The notes under the pieces: generated by a model | Database searches by the model: none | Told to the model about the DNA's origin: nothing | The model's input: the letters and a program-made list of their open reading frames with translations, nothing else | Shown here: positions 26,485-34,948 of the stretch, in pieces | Layout of the letters: each line of letters opens with the position of its first letter | How positions within the stretch are numbered: position 1 is the stretch's first letter | Translations under genes and position numbers: made by a program | NCBI RefSeq assembly: GCF_037992945.1 | Contig: NZ_CP150304.1 | Location: forward strand, 4,343,501-4,407,500 | Direction: 5' to 3' | Length of the DNA: 64,000 nt | From: Peribacillus sp. FSL E2-0218 | GTDB taxonomy: Bacteria > Bacillota > Bacilli > Bacillales > DSM-1321

Positions 26485-27069
26485 ATGAAAAAAGTATTAC
26501 TGCTGTTATCGAACGGATTCGAAGCGGTTGAAGCGAGTGTATTTACGGATGTATTGGGCTGGAATAAATTAGAGGGCGACGGCTCCACCGATCTTGTTAC
26601 CGTAGGTCTGCATGAGCAATTATCATGCACCTGGAACTTCATCGTGAAGCCCGAATTGACCATCGATCAAGTGAACCTTGATGACTTCGATGCTTTAGCC
26701 ATTCCGGGGGGATTTGAAGAAGCCGGCTTTTATGATGATGCCTATGATCCAAAGTTTCTTGATGTCATTACAGACTTTCATGATAAAAAGAAAATCATTG
26801 CATCGATTTGTGTTGGCGCACTCCCATTAGGAAAAAGCGGGATTTTGAAAGGGAGGAAAGCGACTACCTACAATCATCCAACCAGTATCAGACAGGAGCA
26901 GCTCAAGGGATTCGGGGCGCTTGTCGTCAATGAACCGATTGTCGTCACGGATAACATCATCACCTCCTATAATCCTTCCACGGCATTCGAGGTTGCTTTC
27001 ACGCTTTTGGAAATGCTCACCACCAAAGAAAACTGTCATCATGTGAAGGAATTGATGGGTTTCCATTAA
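26485..27069 (+). CDS. DJ-1/PfpI-family protein
   Basis: 194 residues from the ATG at 26485 with GGGGG nine bases upstream. Class I glutamine-amidotransferase-like fold: early acidic residue in LSNGFEAVEASVFTDVLGW, PGG turn in DALAIPGGFEE, and the nucleophile-elbow cysteine in IASICVGALPLGKSG. The group includes deglycase/glyoxalase III-type and protease-type enzymes; C-terminal SYNPSTAFEVAFTLLEMLT is standard. Stress protection or a small-molecule hydrolase is likely. Possibly controlled by the divergent Lrp-type gene. Confidence 0.88.
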   Translation: MKKVLLLLSNGFEAVEASVFTDVLGWNKLEGDGSTDLVTVGLHEQLSCTWNFIVKPELTIDQVNLDDFDALAIPGGFEEAGFYDDAYDPKFLDVITDFHDKKKIIASICVGALPLGKSGILKGRKATTYNHPTSIRQEQLKGFGALVVNEPIVVTDNIITSYNPSTAFEVAFTLLEMLTTKENCHHVKELMGFH

Positions 27070-27080
27070 GGCTGTCCTAC

Positions 27081-27117
27081 CCGAACAAGGTTCCGGATCA
27101 TCCGGCACCTTGTTCGG
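27081..27117. terminator. Strong hairpin, probable shared terminator
   Basis: CCGAACAAGGT-(T)-CCGG...CCGG-(C)-ACCTTGTTCGG lies between the convergent DJ-1 gene and the small leftward gene at 27161. Very stable but without a clear T-run on either side, so it may act mainly as an mRNA 3' end stabiliser. Confidence 0.6.
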
Positions 27118-27160
27118 ATAAATGAGGTTCGACAGACGATCCACGTTACGACCTTCCTGA

Positions 27161-27331
27161 TTATTCCTCCGTATTTTCCCCCATGGCTTCCTCAAGGTTT
27201 TTGAGGTACACGTCAGAAATCCCGTTCATGCCTTCCATTACTTGTGCTTTTGTATATTCCATACTGCCAACCAGTTTGTTCTGCTTCTTATCATCATTCT
27301 CTTCCGTATGCTTGGAATTTGAGTCAGTCAC
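27161..27331 (-). CDS. Small acidic protein, 56 aa
   Basis: The GTG at 27331 is the start: GGAGG stands 8 bases before it, whereas the ATG 18 bases upstream has no site and would place GGAGG inside the gene. Acidic, Glu/Asn-rich, no membrane helix (TDSNSKHTEENDDKKQNKLV; TKAQVMEGMNGISDVYLKNL). Family not recognised; function unknown. Confidence 0.6.
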   Translation of the reverse strand: MTDSNSKHTEENDDKKQNKLVGSMEYTKAQVMEGMNGISDVYLKNLEEAMGENTEE

Positions 27332-27593
27332 ATTTTTCACCTCCACCATTTAGGATGGCTTTTCCAGGTGGAAATATGCAGGAAAGGCGGCGGTGACGGG
27401 CGCGCTATCCGATAAGTGAAAAATGGCCATTAAGTAGATGATCCAACCCAAATAGAAGGATATATCCATTCTAATTTACAGGAAAAAATATATTATGAAG
27501 ATTTTTTTAAAAAAATAAGCTGTTTTCATCGAGCGAAAGGGATATACTATAGGATAGCTTTTATTACATTTTTAAAGGATTACCTTTAACACT

Positions 27594-27611
27594 TTGTGTA
27601 ATATTTTACAA
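27594..27611. promoter_or_regulatory. Rex-like operator upstream of yjlC-ndh
   Basis: TTGTGTAATATTTTACAA, an 18-bp inverted repeat with 14 of 18 symmetric positions, close to the Rex consensus TTGTGA-N6-TCACAA. It lies 50 bases before the yjlC start. In B. subtilis Rex represses yjlC-ndh at high NADH/NAD. The rest of this 330-base gap (27332-27660) contains only a possible TATACT -10 box at 27543. Confidence 0.65.
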
Positions 27612-27660
27612 GTTTTTCTAACCAAATCAACAAAATGCTTATTGCAAAGGAGAATTGGAT

Positions 27661-28083
27661 ATGTCAGAAACGATTACCCAATCACAGTCTGAACAATTAA
27701 ATGCACGTCAAGATGTACTGGATCAGTTATTAAAGCCCGAGGTTCAGGAGTCACTCAATACTTTAGTCGATCAGCTTCCAAAACTGACTGAATTAGTGAA
27801 TATTTTAACAAAGTCTTATGATTTCGCTCAATCGGTGGCAACGGATGATGTCCTGAAAAACGATACCGTCAGTGCCATTTCGGAAATCGCGACACCTGTG
27901 GTCGATTCCGTGAAAGGTCTTGCGGCCACCGCAATCGAAGCGAAGGATCGCGCAGAAGCAAATCATGATGTAATCGGTCTTTTTGGCCTATTGAGAATGA
28001 TGAAAGACCCTGAGGCACAAAAGCTTTTCCGTTTCGCGCAAGCGTTCCTGGAAGTCTCATCAGAACGTAAAAACCAAAAATAA
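27661..28083 (+). CDS. yjlC: DUF1641 protein, YjlC-like
   Basis: 140 residues from the ATG at 27661 behind AAAGGAG. A helical protein of the DUF1641 family (YjgD/YjlC): LLKPEVQESLNTLVDQLPKL near residue 24, then GLLRMMKDPEAQKLFRFAQA near 110. Directly upstream of an NDH-2 gene with a 38-base gap, the same pairing as yjlC-ndh of B. subtilis. Role unclear; it may help NDH-2 assembly or membrane association. Confidence 0.85.
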   Translation: MSETITQSQSEQLNARQDVLDQLLKPEVQESLNTLVDQLPKLTELVNILTKSYDFAQSVATDDVLKNDTVSAISEIATPVVDSVKGLAATAIEAKDRAEANHDVIGLFGLLRMMKDPEAQKLFRFAQAFLEVSSERKNQK

Positions 28084-28121
28084 TGTCTAAAACTTTCAAT
28101 CAATAAGGACGGGGATTAACT

Positions 28122-29303
28122 ATGTCAAAACAAATCGTCATCTTAGGTGCCGGATACGCTGGATTACTATCTGCGTTGTCCGTACGTGAATATTACAAGA
28201 AGGATCAAGTGCAGGTTACCGTGGTGAACCAATTTCCAACCCACCAAATCATCACTGAATTGCACCGTCTTGCCGGCGGTTCGATTTCCGAGCAAGCTGT
28301 TTCGATTCCTTTGGAAAAACTTTTCAAAGGAAAAGATATCGACCTTGCCATTGCAAAGGTGGAGTCTTTCTCCGTTGATAAAAAAGAAGTGAAGCTTTCC
28401 AACGGCTCCACTTTATCCTATGATGCCCTTGTCGTGGCACTAGGAAGCCAAACAGGATTCTTCGGCATTCCAGGTCTTGAAGAAAACAGCATGGTCTTGA
28501 AATCGGTGAAAGATGCCAACCAAATTTACAAGCATATCGAAGATCGCATTCGTGAATATGCCCAAACGAAAAATGAAGCCGATGCGACCATCGTAATTGG
28601 CGGCGGCGGCTTGACTGGCGTCGAGCTGATTGGTGAAATCGTCGATCATTTCCCTAAAATCGCCAAGAAATTCGGCGTGGACTTCAAGGATTTGAAAGTC
28701 AAGCTTGTTGAAGCTGGCCCAAAAATCCTTCCTGTGCTGCCTGATCCGCTGATCGACCGGGCCATGTCTTCCTTGGAAGCGCGCGGCGTCGAGTTCTTGA
28801 CAGGTCTGCCTGTAACGGGTGTCAAAGGCAACCAAATCGAACTGAAGGATGGACAAACGATCACGGCCAATACGCTTGTTTGGACAGGCGGGGTTGCGGC
28901 TCTTCCTATCGTCGGCGAATCAGGTCTTGAAGTCGATCGCGGCAAAGCAGCCGTTAATGAATACCTGCAATCGACGTCACATAAGGACGTATTCGTTGTC
29001 GGTGACAGCGCCCTTGCTTTCCCTCCAGAAGGCGGACGTCCATACGCGCCAACTGCACAAAACGCATGGCAAATGGGTGAGCTTGTCGGGTATAACCTCT
29101 ATGCAGCCTTCGAAGGCAAGAAGCTTGAAGTATTCGCACCTGTAAATTCAGGTACGCTTGCGAGCCTTGGCCGTAAGGATGCCGTGGCAACCGTCGGAGC
29201 CAATAACACCTCCCTGAAAGGCCTGCCGGCCACTTTGATGAAGGAAGCGAGTAATATCCGCTACTTATCACACATCAAAGCACTATATAGCTTAGCCTAT
29301 TAA
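28122..29303 (+). CDS. ndh: Type II NADH:quinone oxidoreductase (NDH-2)
   Basis: 393 residues. FAD-binding Rossmann start IVILGAGYAGLLSAL, NADH-binding IVIGGGGLTGVELIGEI (about residue 158), and the C-terminal FAD/quinone segment VVGDSALAFPPEGGRPYAPT followed by AQNAWQMG. Non-proton-pumping dehydrogenase that feeds electrons from NADH to menaquinone, peripheral on the inner face of the membrane. Operon with yjlC; the Rex-like site upstream suggests redox control. Terminator at 29336. Confidence 0.95.
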   Translation: MSKQIVILGAGYAGLLSALSVREYYKKDQVQVTVVNQFPTHQIITELHRLAGGSISEQAVSIPLEKLFKGKDIDLAIAKVESFSVDKKEVKLSNGSTLSYDALVVALGSQTGFFGIPGLEENSMVLKSVKDANQIYKHIEDRIREYAQTKNEADATIVIGGGGLTGVELIGEIVDHFPKIAKKFGVDFKDLKVKLVEAGPKILPVLPDPLIDRAMSSLEARGVEFLTGLPVTGVKGNQIELKDGQTITANTLVWTGGVAALPIVGESGLEVDRGKAAVNEYLQSTSHKDVFVVGDSALAFPPEGGRPYAPTAQNAWQMGELVGYNLYAAFEGKKLEVFAPVNSGTLASLGRKDAVATVGANNTSLKGLPATLMKEASNIRYLSHIKALYSLAY

Positions 29304-29335
29304 ACCAGAGCTGTCGTGCCGCATCCGCGGTACAC

Positions 29336-29376
29336 GCCCTTTATTTCCGATTCTGGGGATAAAGGGCTTTTTTTTT
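29336..29376 (+). terminator. Terminator of yjlC-ndh
   Basis: GCCCTTTAT / ATAAAGGGC stem followed by nine T. A second, weaker hairpin for the leftward operon (ACAGG...CCTGT, 29388-29417) follows. Confidence 0.9.
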
Positions 29377-29421
29377 ACGATCAAAAAGACAGGTCCCTGC
29401 CAAGAGGACCCGCCTGTTTTT

Positions 29422-29973
29422 TCACTCGATATTACTATGCTTGGAATAAGTCGAGTGGTGGCTTATGGATTGGGACACTGAATAGTCCAGGCATATGGCA
29501 TCACACAAAACATGTACGCATTGATCAAACAAGGAGCTTAGCGGCTGGACGCTTTCCGTTTCATGACTCAAGCGGTTTTTCGTAGCAGCCGGGACCACCA
29601 AAACCTCATCCGAAACGTTCGCTAATTCGGATTGGTCATTTGTCGTGATGGTGAACACCTTGCAGCCTATTTCCCTGCCTTTCACGGCTGCCGAAACCAC
29701 ACTTTTCGTCGTGCCGCTCCCACTGATGGCTATGAACAGGTCGCCTTTCGCGATCGAAGGCGTGATCGTCTCCCCGACCACATATACGTTCAAGCCAAGA
29801 TGCATCAAACGCATCGCGAAGGCTTTAGCCATGTAGCCCGATCTTCCCTCCCCCATGATGAATATCCTCTGCTTCGGCTGTAAACTCTTTACAAGCAAGT
29901 CGGTTGCATCTTCATCCATATTGCGAAATACTCCGTTCACTTCTGTTAAAATAATGGCGATTTCCTTTTTCAA
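29422..29973 (-). CDS. hxlB: 6-phospho-3-hexuloisomerase (PHI)
   Basis: 183 residues, SIS-domain isomerase with the PHI hallmarks GEGRSGYMAKAFAMRLMHLG and IAISGSGTTKSVVSAAVKG. It interconverts D-arabino-3-hexulose-6-phosphate and fructose-6-phosphate. TTG start whose bases overlap the hxlA stop (TTGA), so translation is coupled. Ends in an unusual Ser/His-rich tail. Last gene of a LacI-controlled sugar operon instead of a stand-alone HxlR-controlled hxlAB pair, which raises the question of what it does here. Confidence 0.88.
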   Translation of the reverse strand: MKKEIAIILTEVNGVFRNMDEDATDLLVKSLQPKQRIFIMGEGRSGYMAKAFAMRLMHLGLNVYVVGETITPSIAKGDLFIAISGSGTTKSVVSAAVKGREIGCKVFTITTNDQSELANVSDEVLVVPAATKNRLSHETESVQPLSSLFDQCVHVLCDAICLDYSVSQSISHHSTYSKHSNIE

Positions 29974-30599
29974 ACCTGCTTCACGTCCTTCTCCATATTC
30001 ATCGCTTCCTTGAATCGTCTTGCAGCGTCCGCTGGGTGCTTCGCTTTTGTAATGGCCGAGCCGATGATCATGACATCGAGCCGGTTGGCGATCATGGCCG
30101 GCAACGATGATAGTGTGATTCCTCCCGCTGCTGCCCTCATCGATCCGGCGTGATTTCTCATGTCGATCAAGGTATGCCCCCCATTCTCCTGGCTATCCTT
30201 GCTTACATGCTCACAAAAGATCGCCTGATCGTATTTCTGTAATTGTTCAAGCCGGGAATCGGACACATTCAATAAATCAATCATGATTTTCCCCTTATAC
30301 TCACGCGCTTTTTCCAGGCAGGTTTGGATGGTAACATCCGATGCCACCCCCATCACCGTTGCTATATCGGCGCCGTTCTGAAAGCAAAGATCCATTTCGT
30401 ACGCCGCATTATCGATCGTCTTCATGTCTGCAACGATTTTTTTATCAGGAAAGCTCTCACTCATTTCTTTGATGCTACCGATGCCGAACTCTTTAATCAA
30501 GGAAGTCCCCACTTCAATCCAGTCTATCGACGACTCCACGGTACGGACCAATTCCAGTGCTTGCTCCCTATTCATCCTGTCCAATGCCAGCTGTATCAT
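29970..30599 (-). CDS. hxlA: 3-hexulose-6-phosphate synthase family protein (HPS)
   Basis: 209 residues, OMP-decarboxylase-fold aldolase: first Asp in QLALDRM, then ADMKTIDNAAYEMD (the D-x-K-x-x-D catalytic set), ATVMGVASD, and the phosphate-binding AAAGGITLSSLP and VMIIGSAITK. HPS condenses formaldehyde with ribulose-5-phosphate, or cleaves hexulose-6-phosphate in reverse. The related 3-keto-L-gulonate-6-P decarboxylase is an alternative; pairing with a true PHI favours HPS. ATG at 30599 with GGAGGTGG upstream, one base overlapping the stop of the transporter gene. Confidence 0.8.
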   Translation of the reverse strand: MIQLALDRMNREQALELVRTVESSIDWIEVGTSLIKEFGIGSIKEMSESFPDKKIVADMKTIDNAAYEMDLCFQNGADIATVMGVASDVTIQTCLEKAREYKGKIMIDLLNVSDSRLEQLQKYDQAIFCEHVSKDSQENGGHTLIDMRNHAGSMRAAAGGITLSSLPAMIANRLDVMIIGSAITKAKHPADAARRFKEAMNMEKDVKQV

Positions 30600-31888
30600 C
30601 AAGACGTAACCACCTCCACGGATTTGGCTGCCGTAACCACTGGCTTTTTGACCATCAAGGTCAGTACGGCGGAGATCAATAAAGATCCGGCCATGAACAC
30701 ATACGATGCCCCTGGCCCGCCAGTCAAGCCGTTTAAATATCCGACGAAATAGGCACCTACGAATGAGCCCAGCGCACCCATACTGTTGATCAAAGCCATT
30801 GCCCCGCCAGCGACATTCCTTGGAAGGATTTCAGGAATGATGGCAAAGAACGGACCGTACGGGGCATACATCGCCCCTCCGGCAATGACCAATAATGCGT
30901 AGGAAAGCCAGAAATTCGTGGTTCCGATCATGAAGGAGCCGAAGAATGCAAGGGCCCCGACGAGCAGCGCTGCCCATACGAATGTTTTCCGATTTAACGT
31001 CTTATCCGAAAAGTAGGATAGCGCCAGCATCGCGATGACCGCCAACAAGTAAGGTCCCGATGAAAGCCAGCCGGTCGCGACAATATCCAGATTGGATGCC
31101 TGCTTAATGATGGACGGGAGCCACATGACGAAGCCATATACCCCGATGCTCCACATGAAATATTGGATGCTGAGTATGACGACCTGCCTTGACTTGAACG
31201 CCTCCCGATAATTTTTCACCGGTTTTAAAGCGGCCTGTTCTGCTTGCAGGACGGCTTCCATATCGTTTTTTTCCTGTGCGGTAAGCCACTTGGCATCTTT
31301 AGGACGATCATTGACCACCTTATACCAGATGAATGCCCAAAGCACTGCCGGCAATCCTTCGATGATGAACAGCCATCTCCAGTCGAATGCCTTCAATAGG
31401 TAGCCGGAAAGGATTGACATCCATAAGACGGTAACGGGGTTCCCAAGGATCAAAAACGTATTGGCCCGGGAACGTTCCTCTTTTAAGAACCAGTGGCTGA
31501 GGAACACGAGCATCGCAGGCATAACAGCGCTTTCAACGACCCCGAGCAAGAAACGGATCGGATAAAGCCAGCCGACGCTTGTCGCCAAGCCCGTCAAGGT
31601 GGCCAGTCCTCCCCAGAGGATCAGGCTCCAGAAAATCAGCTTCTTCGCGCTTTTCTTTTCAGCATAATGTGCACCTGGAACTTGAAAGAAGAAATAACCA
31701 AGGAAAAACAGCGCGGCCAAAAAGGATGATACACCAGCCGTGATGTTAAGGTCCTCCCCCATCCCGCCCGCTACGCCAAACCCATAATTCGCCCGATCAA
31801 GATAAGCCAGGCTGTAGGTGATGAACACCAACGGGATCAATCTCATCCACCTTTTTCGCGAAGCTACCTGCAATTGAGAGGTTTTCAT
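30599..31888 (-). CDS. MFS sugar-acid transporter (ACS family)
   Basis: 429 residues, twelve transmembrane helices, anion:cation symporter group: SLAYLDRANYGFGVAG in the first span, GYFFFQVPGAHYAEK in loop 2-3, and KNYREAFKSRQVVIL before helix 7. Relatives carry hexuronates, galactonate, tartrate and similar acids; here it probably imports the sugar handled by the operon. Overlaps the kinase gene by four bases (ATGA) and hxlA by one. Confidence 0.88.
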   Translation of the reverse strand: MKTSQLQVASRKRWMRLIPLVFITYSLAYLDRANYGFGVAGGMGEDLNITAGVSSFLAALFFLGYFFFQVPGAHYAEKKSAKKLIFWSLILWGGLATLTGLATSVGWLYPIRFLLGVVESAVMPAMLVFLSHWFLKEERSRANTFLILGNPVTVLWMSILSGYLLKAFDWRWLFIIEGLPAVLWAFIWYKVVNDRPKDAKWLTAQEKNDMEAVLQAEQAALKPVKNYREAFKSRQVVILSIQYFMWSIGVYGFVMWLPSIIKQASNLDIVATGWLSSGPYLLAVIAMLALSYFSDKTLNRKTFVWAALLVGALAFFGSFMIGTTNFWLSYALLVIAGGAMYAPYGPFFAIIPEILPRNVAGGAMALINSMGALGSFVGAYFVGYLNGLTGGPGASYVFMAGSLLISAVLTLMVKKPVVTAAKSVEVVTS

Positions 31889-32841
31889 GATTGAAGCACT
31901 CCTTTTTTCATAAAGTGTTCCAGCTCTGCCCGATCCGGAAGACCCTCATGATCTCCGGATGACATCACCGCTTTCGCTCCTATCGCATTTCCCCGTACCA
32001 CCGCTTCTTCATACGATCGTCCTTCCAATAAAGCGCTTATCACCCCAACGGCAAAACCGTCTCCTGCTCCTACCGTATCCTTGACCTCCGTGACGGCAAA
32101 TCCCGCTACATCCTTCCTTTCCTTTTCGGTCGCCAAATAGGCACCCTCTTCGCCCAGCTTGATCACCACCAGCTTAACCCCTTGATCGAGATAATAACTG
32201 GCGATATCCTCCTTCCTGCTATAGCCTGTTAGGATTTCGCCTTCCTTCATTCCCGGAAGGAGCCAATCCGCTTTTTTGGCAAACCTATTGACGACCTCGA
32301 TCATCTCCCGTTCTGTCGGCCACAAGGTCGGCCGGAGATTCGGATCGAATGATACGGTCACACCCTTTTGTTTCAAATCATTCAACACTTGCCAGGACAA
32401 CTCCCTGAAACTAGCGGAAATTGCAGGCGGTATCCCGGTCAAGTGCAAGTGCTGGATCTTCGGAAGCTGCTCCAGCGGAAAATCCTCCAAGGAAATCTTG
32501 CTCGCGCTTGAATTCCTCCTGTAGTATTCAACGACCGGATCGCCCTTCTCCACTTTCGATTTCAGCTGGAATCCTGTTGGATGATGCGGGTCGGTTAAGA
32601 CATGGGAGACATCCACGCCTTCGCTTGTTAGCGTTTTCAAAATCATCCGACCGAATGAATCATCCCCGACCTTGCTCATCCATGCCGTTTTGATGCCTAA
32701 CCTTGACAGGCCAATCGCTACATTGGTTTCGGCCCCTGCCACATAGCGCTTGTAACGCATGCAATCATCGAGGCTGCCCGGATCATCGGCAATGAACATC
32801 GCCATTGCCTCTCCCATCGTCAGTACACTAAGCTCGTTCAT
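31885..32841 (-). CDS. kdgK: PfkB-family sugar kinase, KdgK-like
   Basis: 318 residues, ribokinase/PfkB fold. N-terminal GEAMAMFIADDPGSLDD and AGAETNVAIGLSRLG are characteristic of 2-keto-3-deoxygluconate kinases; the anion hole and catalytic Asp are in VKDTVGAGDGFAVGVISALL. Phosphorylates a hexonate or ketohexose at the terminal hydroxyl. GGGAGG site, overlapping the epimerase gene by 14 bases. No KdgA aldolase follows, so the substrate may not be KDG. Family sure, substrate open; the symbol is by similarity. Confidence 0.8.
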   Translation of the reverse strand: MNELSVLTMGEAMAMFIADDPGSLDDCMRYKRYVAGAETNVAIGLSRLGIKTAWMSKVGDDSFGRMILKTLTSEGVDVSHVLTDPHHPTGFQLKSKVEKGDPVVEYYRRNSSASKISLEDFPLEQLPKIQHLHLTGIPPAISASFRELSWQVLNDLKQKGVTVSFDPNLRPTLWPTEREMIEVVNRFAKKADWLLPGMKEGEILTGYSRKEDIASYYLDQGVKLVVIKLGEEGAYLATEKERKDVAGFAVTEVKDTVGAGDGFAVGVISALLEGRSYEEAVVRGNAIGAKAVMSSGDHEGLPDRAELEHFMKKGVLQS

Positions 32842-33598
32842 GGCTGACCTCCCGTTCCATTTTCATGAGTGAAATATACGTCGCTGCATTTTCCAATGTG
32901 ACCGGGAATTCAATCGCTACCGGACAAGCTCCCTTGAAATTTCCCAACAGCTCCATTACCTCAGGCAGCAGCGGCATCGATACTGGCTCGGTCACCCACC
33001 CATCATGAACCCGCTTCACCTGCTTCAAATGGATATAAACCACATATCCTGCCAACTCTCGTGCCGCCATCATCGGCTCCTCATCTGTATACAGCCAGTT
33101 GCCCGTATCAAACGTCATTTCAATCGGCCTATCCAATGTTTTGCATCGGCTCAGGAAATGAGTGATTGTCTGTACATTACCCCCGCCAGGCGTTTGATCG
33201 TTCTCGATGGTGATCGCCAATCCATCATTAGGCGGATTTTCCGTCAGTACCTCACTTACGTAACTCATATTTGTTTCCTTCTCATGGTAGGAGCCTAGAG
33301 GCATCTTTAGCAAATCAGCTCCCAGTTCTTGCGCTTCCCATGTCCGTTGCTTGAATCCTTGTTCATTCAGTTGGTGATCGGGTCCGAACAGGAATTCAGG
33401 AGCAGAATAATAAACGGCCAAGTTAAGCTCTTTGCATAAGGCACCCAATTTTTCCAGCTTATCATCTTGCGTTAAAAGCTCTTTTCTTATTTCGATTCCA
33501 TCAGCTCCAGCGGCTGCTAAACGTTTTATGATTTCAAGATGACCGAGCGTTTGGAGCCTTTCAGTCGGTATTGAGTTCATGCATACAAACACTTTCAT
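32828..33598 (-). CDS. Sugar-phosphate isomerase/epimerase (AP-endonuclease-2-like TIM barrel)
   Basis: 256 residues from the ATG at 33598 (AGGAGG six bases upstream). TIM-barrel fold: KRLAAAGADGIEIRKELL at strand 2, then AITIENDQTPGGG, MTFDTGNWLYTDEEP and YIHLKQVKRVHDG, carrying the Glu, Asp and His metal ligands of the xylose-isomerase-like group. First gene of the five-gene operon and thus probably the first or second step after import. The exact sugar is unknown. Confidence 0.82.
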   Translation of the reverse strand: MKVFVCMNSIPTERLQTLGHLEIIKRLAAAGADGIEIRKELLTQDDKLEKLGALCKELNLAVYYSAPEFLFGPDHQLNEQGFKQRTWEAQELGADLLKMPLGSYHEKETNMSYVSEVLTENPPNDGLAITIENDQTPGGGNVQTITHFLSRCKTLDRPIEMTFDTGNWLYTDEEPMMAARELAGYVVYIHLKQVKRVHDGWVTEPVSMPLLPEVMELLGNFKGACPVAIEFPVTLENAATYISLMKMEREVSHERA

Positions 33599-33620
33599 AT
33601 TCATCCTCCTGTTCTTCGGA

Positions 33621-33636
33621 ATGGTATCGGTACCAT
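33621..33636. promoter_or_regulatory. LacI-type operator in front of the epimerase-kinase-MFS-HPS-PHI operon
   Basis: ATGGTATCGGTACCAT, 14 of 16 symmetric positions with a central CG, 23 bases upstream of the first gene. It shares the frame TGGNANCGGTNCCA with the site at 34734-34747 in front of the regulator gene, so both are probably bound by the same LacI-family protein. Confidence 0.65.
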
Positions 33637-33671
33637 TCTGTGAGTTAATAAAGTCTTCAAGCTTGGAAGAC

Positions 33672-34718
33672 TTATGATTTTTGTATGAATGGCGTCGTTT
33701 CCCTTATATTCAATTTGGCTTGATAGGCGATTGTCTGCGCTGGGGACACTTGCCCATCAATCCGGCGAAGGATCATCTCCATGGCGGCGACCCCTATTTG
33801 ATAGGTCGGCTGTTCAATCGTAGAAATGCCCGAATAAACTATCGTGCTCCACTCTGGATTATCAAAGCCCATCATGGCCAAATCTTTCGGAACCGACAAT
33901 TTCTGTTCTTGTAAAAGCAAAATCAGTTTTAATAACACCACGCTGTTTGCCGTCAGTATCGCTCTTGATTTTCCTTCCGACTTCTCTAAAAAATGCTGAA
34001 GCTTGGCTTCTACGTCCTGTAAATCATCGACATTTACCTCATAAACATCATTTGAACTTGGATGGCTCCTGCTCAGCAACGTTTGCTGAAACGACTGCCT
34101 CCGTTCATACCTCGTACTGATCTTGCTTGCTGGCTCGCTGAAAAATGCGATTCGTTCATAGTTTTGATCGGCAAGAAAATGGACCGCCTGTGAAGTGGCC
34201 TGAAAATTATCCAATCCCACCGTATCCAATTCAAGGTCGGGCACCTTCCGATCCAGCAGGATGATCGGCGTCTTCTGCTCCTGCAGCTGAATTAGCATGT
34301 CGTGATTTCCGCCCGTCGTATGAAGGATGAGCCCATCAATGCGATGGGATAAGAGCATTTCGAAATATCCTCTTTCCTTCTCCGGATTATTATCCGAATT
34401 GCAAATCATCAGATTATAGCCATTCTGGCTGCATATGTCTTCAGCACCACGAAGGATGGCCGTCGTATACGGATTGTTGATATCCGCGACGATGATGCCA
34501 ATCAAATAACTCTTATTGCTTTTCAGCCCTCTTGCCATGGTGTTCGGGCGGTACTCCATTTGGCTGATCGCCAGCTCGATTTTCTTGCGGGTCTTGTCGG
34601 ATAGTTCATCATACCTGCCGCCTAAGTAACGGGAGACCGATGTCTTCGATACCCCGGCTTCCCTAGCGACATCGTAAATCGTCACTTTTGAACTTTCTCG
34701 TTTATTCATTGCATTCAT
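33672..34718 (-). CDS. kdgR: LacI-family regulator, KdgR-like
   Basis: 348 residues from the ATG at 34718; the frame runs on upstream without signals and through the operator. N-terminal HTH (KVTIYDVAREAGVSKTSVSR) with hinge helix, then a periplasmic-binding-protein-like core (LIGIIVADINNPYTTAILRG; RIDGLILHTTGG; LAMMGFDNPEWSTIV). Very like KdgR of B. subtilis at the N-terminus. Expected to repress its own gene and the downstream operon; matching palindromes stand before both. The symbol is by similarity and context. Confidence 0.85.
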   Translation of the reverse strand: MNAMNKRESSKVTIYDVAREAGVSKTSVSRYLGGRYDELSDKTRKKIELAISQMEYRPNTMARGLKSNKSYLIGIIVADINNPYTTAILRGAEDICSQNGYNLMICNSDNNPEKERGYFEMLLSHRIDGLILHTTGGNHDMLIQLQEQKTPIILLDRKVPDLELDTVGLDNFQATSQAVHFLADQNYERIAFFSEPASKISTRYERRQSFQQTLLSRSHPSSNDVYEVNVDDLQDVEAKLQHFLEKSEGKSRAILTANSVVLLKLILLLQEQKLSVPKDLAMMGFDNPEWSTIVYSGISTIEQPTYQIGVAAMEMILRRIDGQVSPAQTIAYQAKLNIRETTPFIQKS

Positions 34719-34733
34719 CCATTCGCGAATTTT

Positions 34734-34747
34734 TGGAACCGGTTCCA
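34734..34747. promoter_or_regulatory. Perfect LacI-type operator upstream of the regulator
   Basis: TGGAACCGGTTCCA, a perfect 14-bp palindrome with central CG, 16 bases before the regulator start. Implies autoregulation. Confidence 0.7.
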
Positions 34748-34948
34748 TTTTTATAAATAGTATCACATTGGCAATGAATGTCAATCCATATTTTTCAAAC
34801 ACAAAACATTTTTTTCTTTAATTTATTCAATTTTCTATATTAAAATATATTTACCAATATGTTTAATATTGTAAGTTTAATGGTTGCTTGTGACAGGCAT
34901 CTGCTTGGGTGTTGAGATCGTAGGTATCTGCATTATTCCAGTATTGCA

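Noticed and set aside
29970..30599. 3-keto-L-gulonate-6-phosphate decarboxylase instead of HPS
   Set aside because: Same fold, and the HVSKDSQENG segment is ambiguous, but the adjoining gene is a clear PHI isomerase, the usual HPS partner. Kept as alternative, not as the call.
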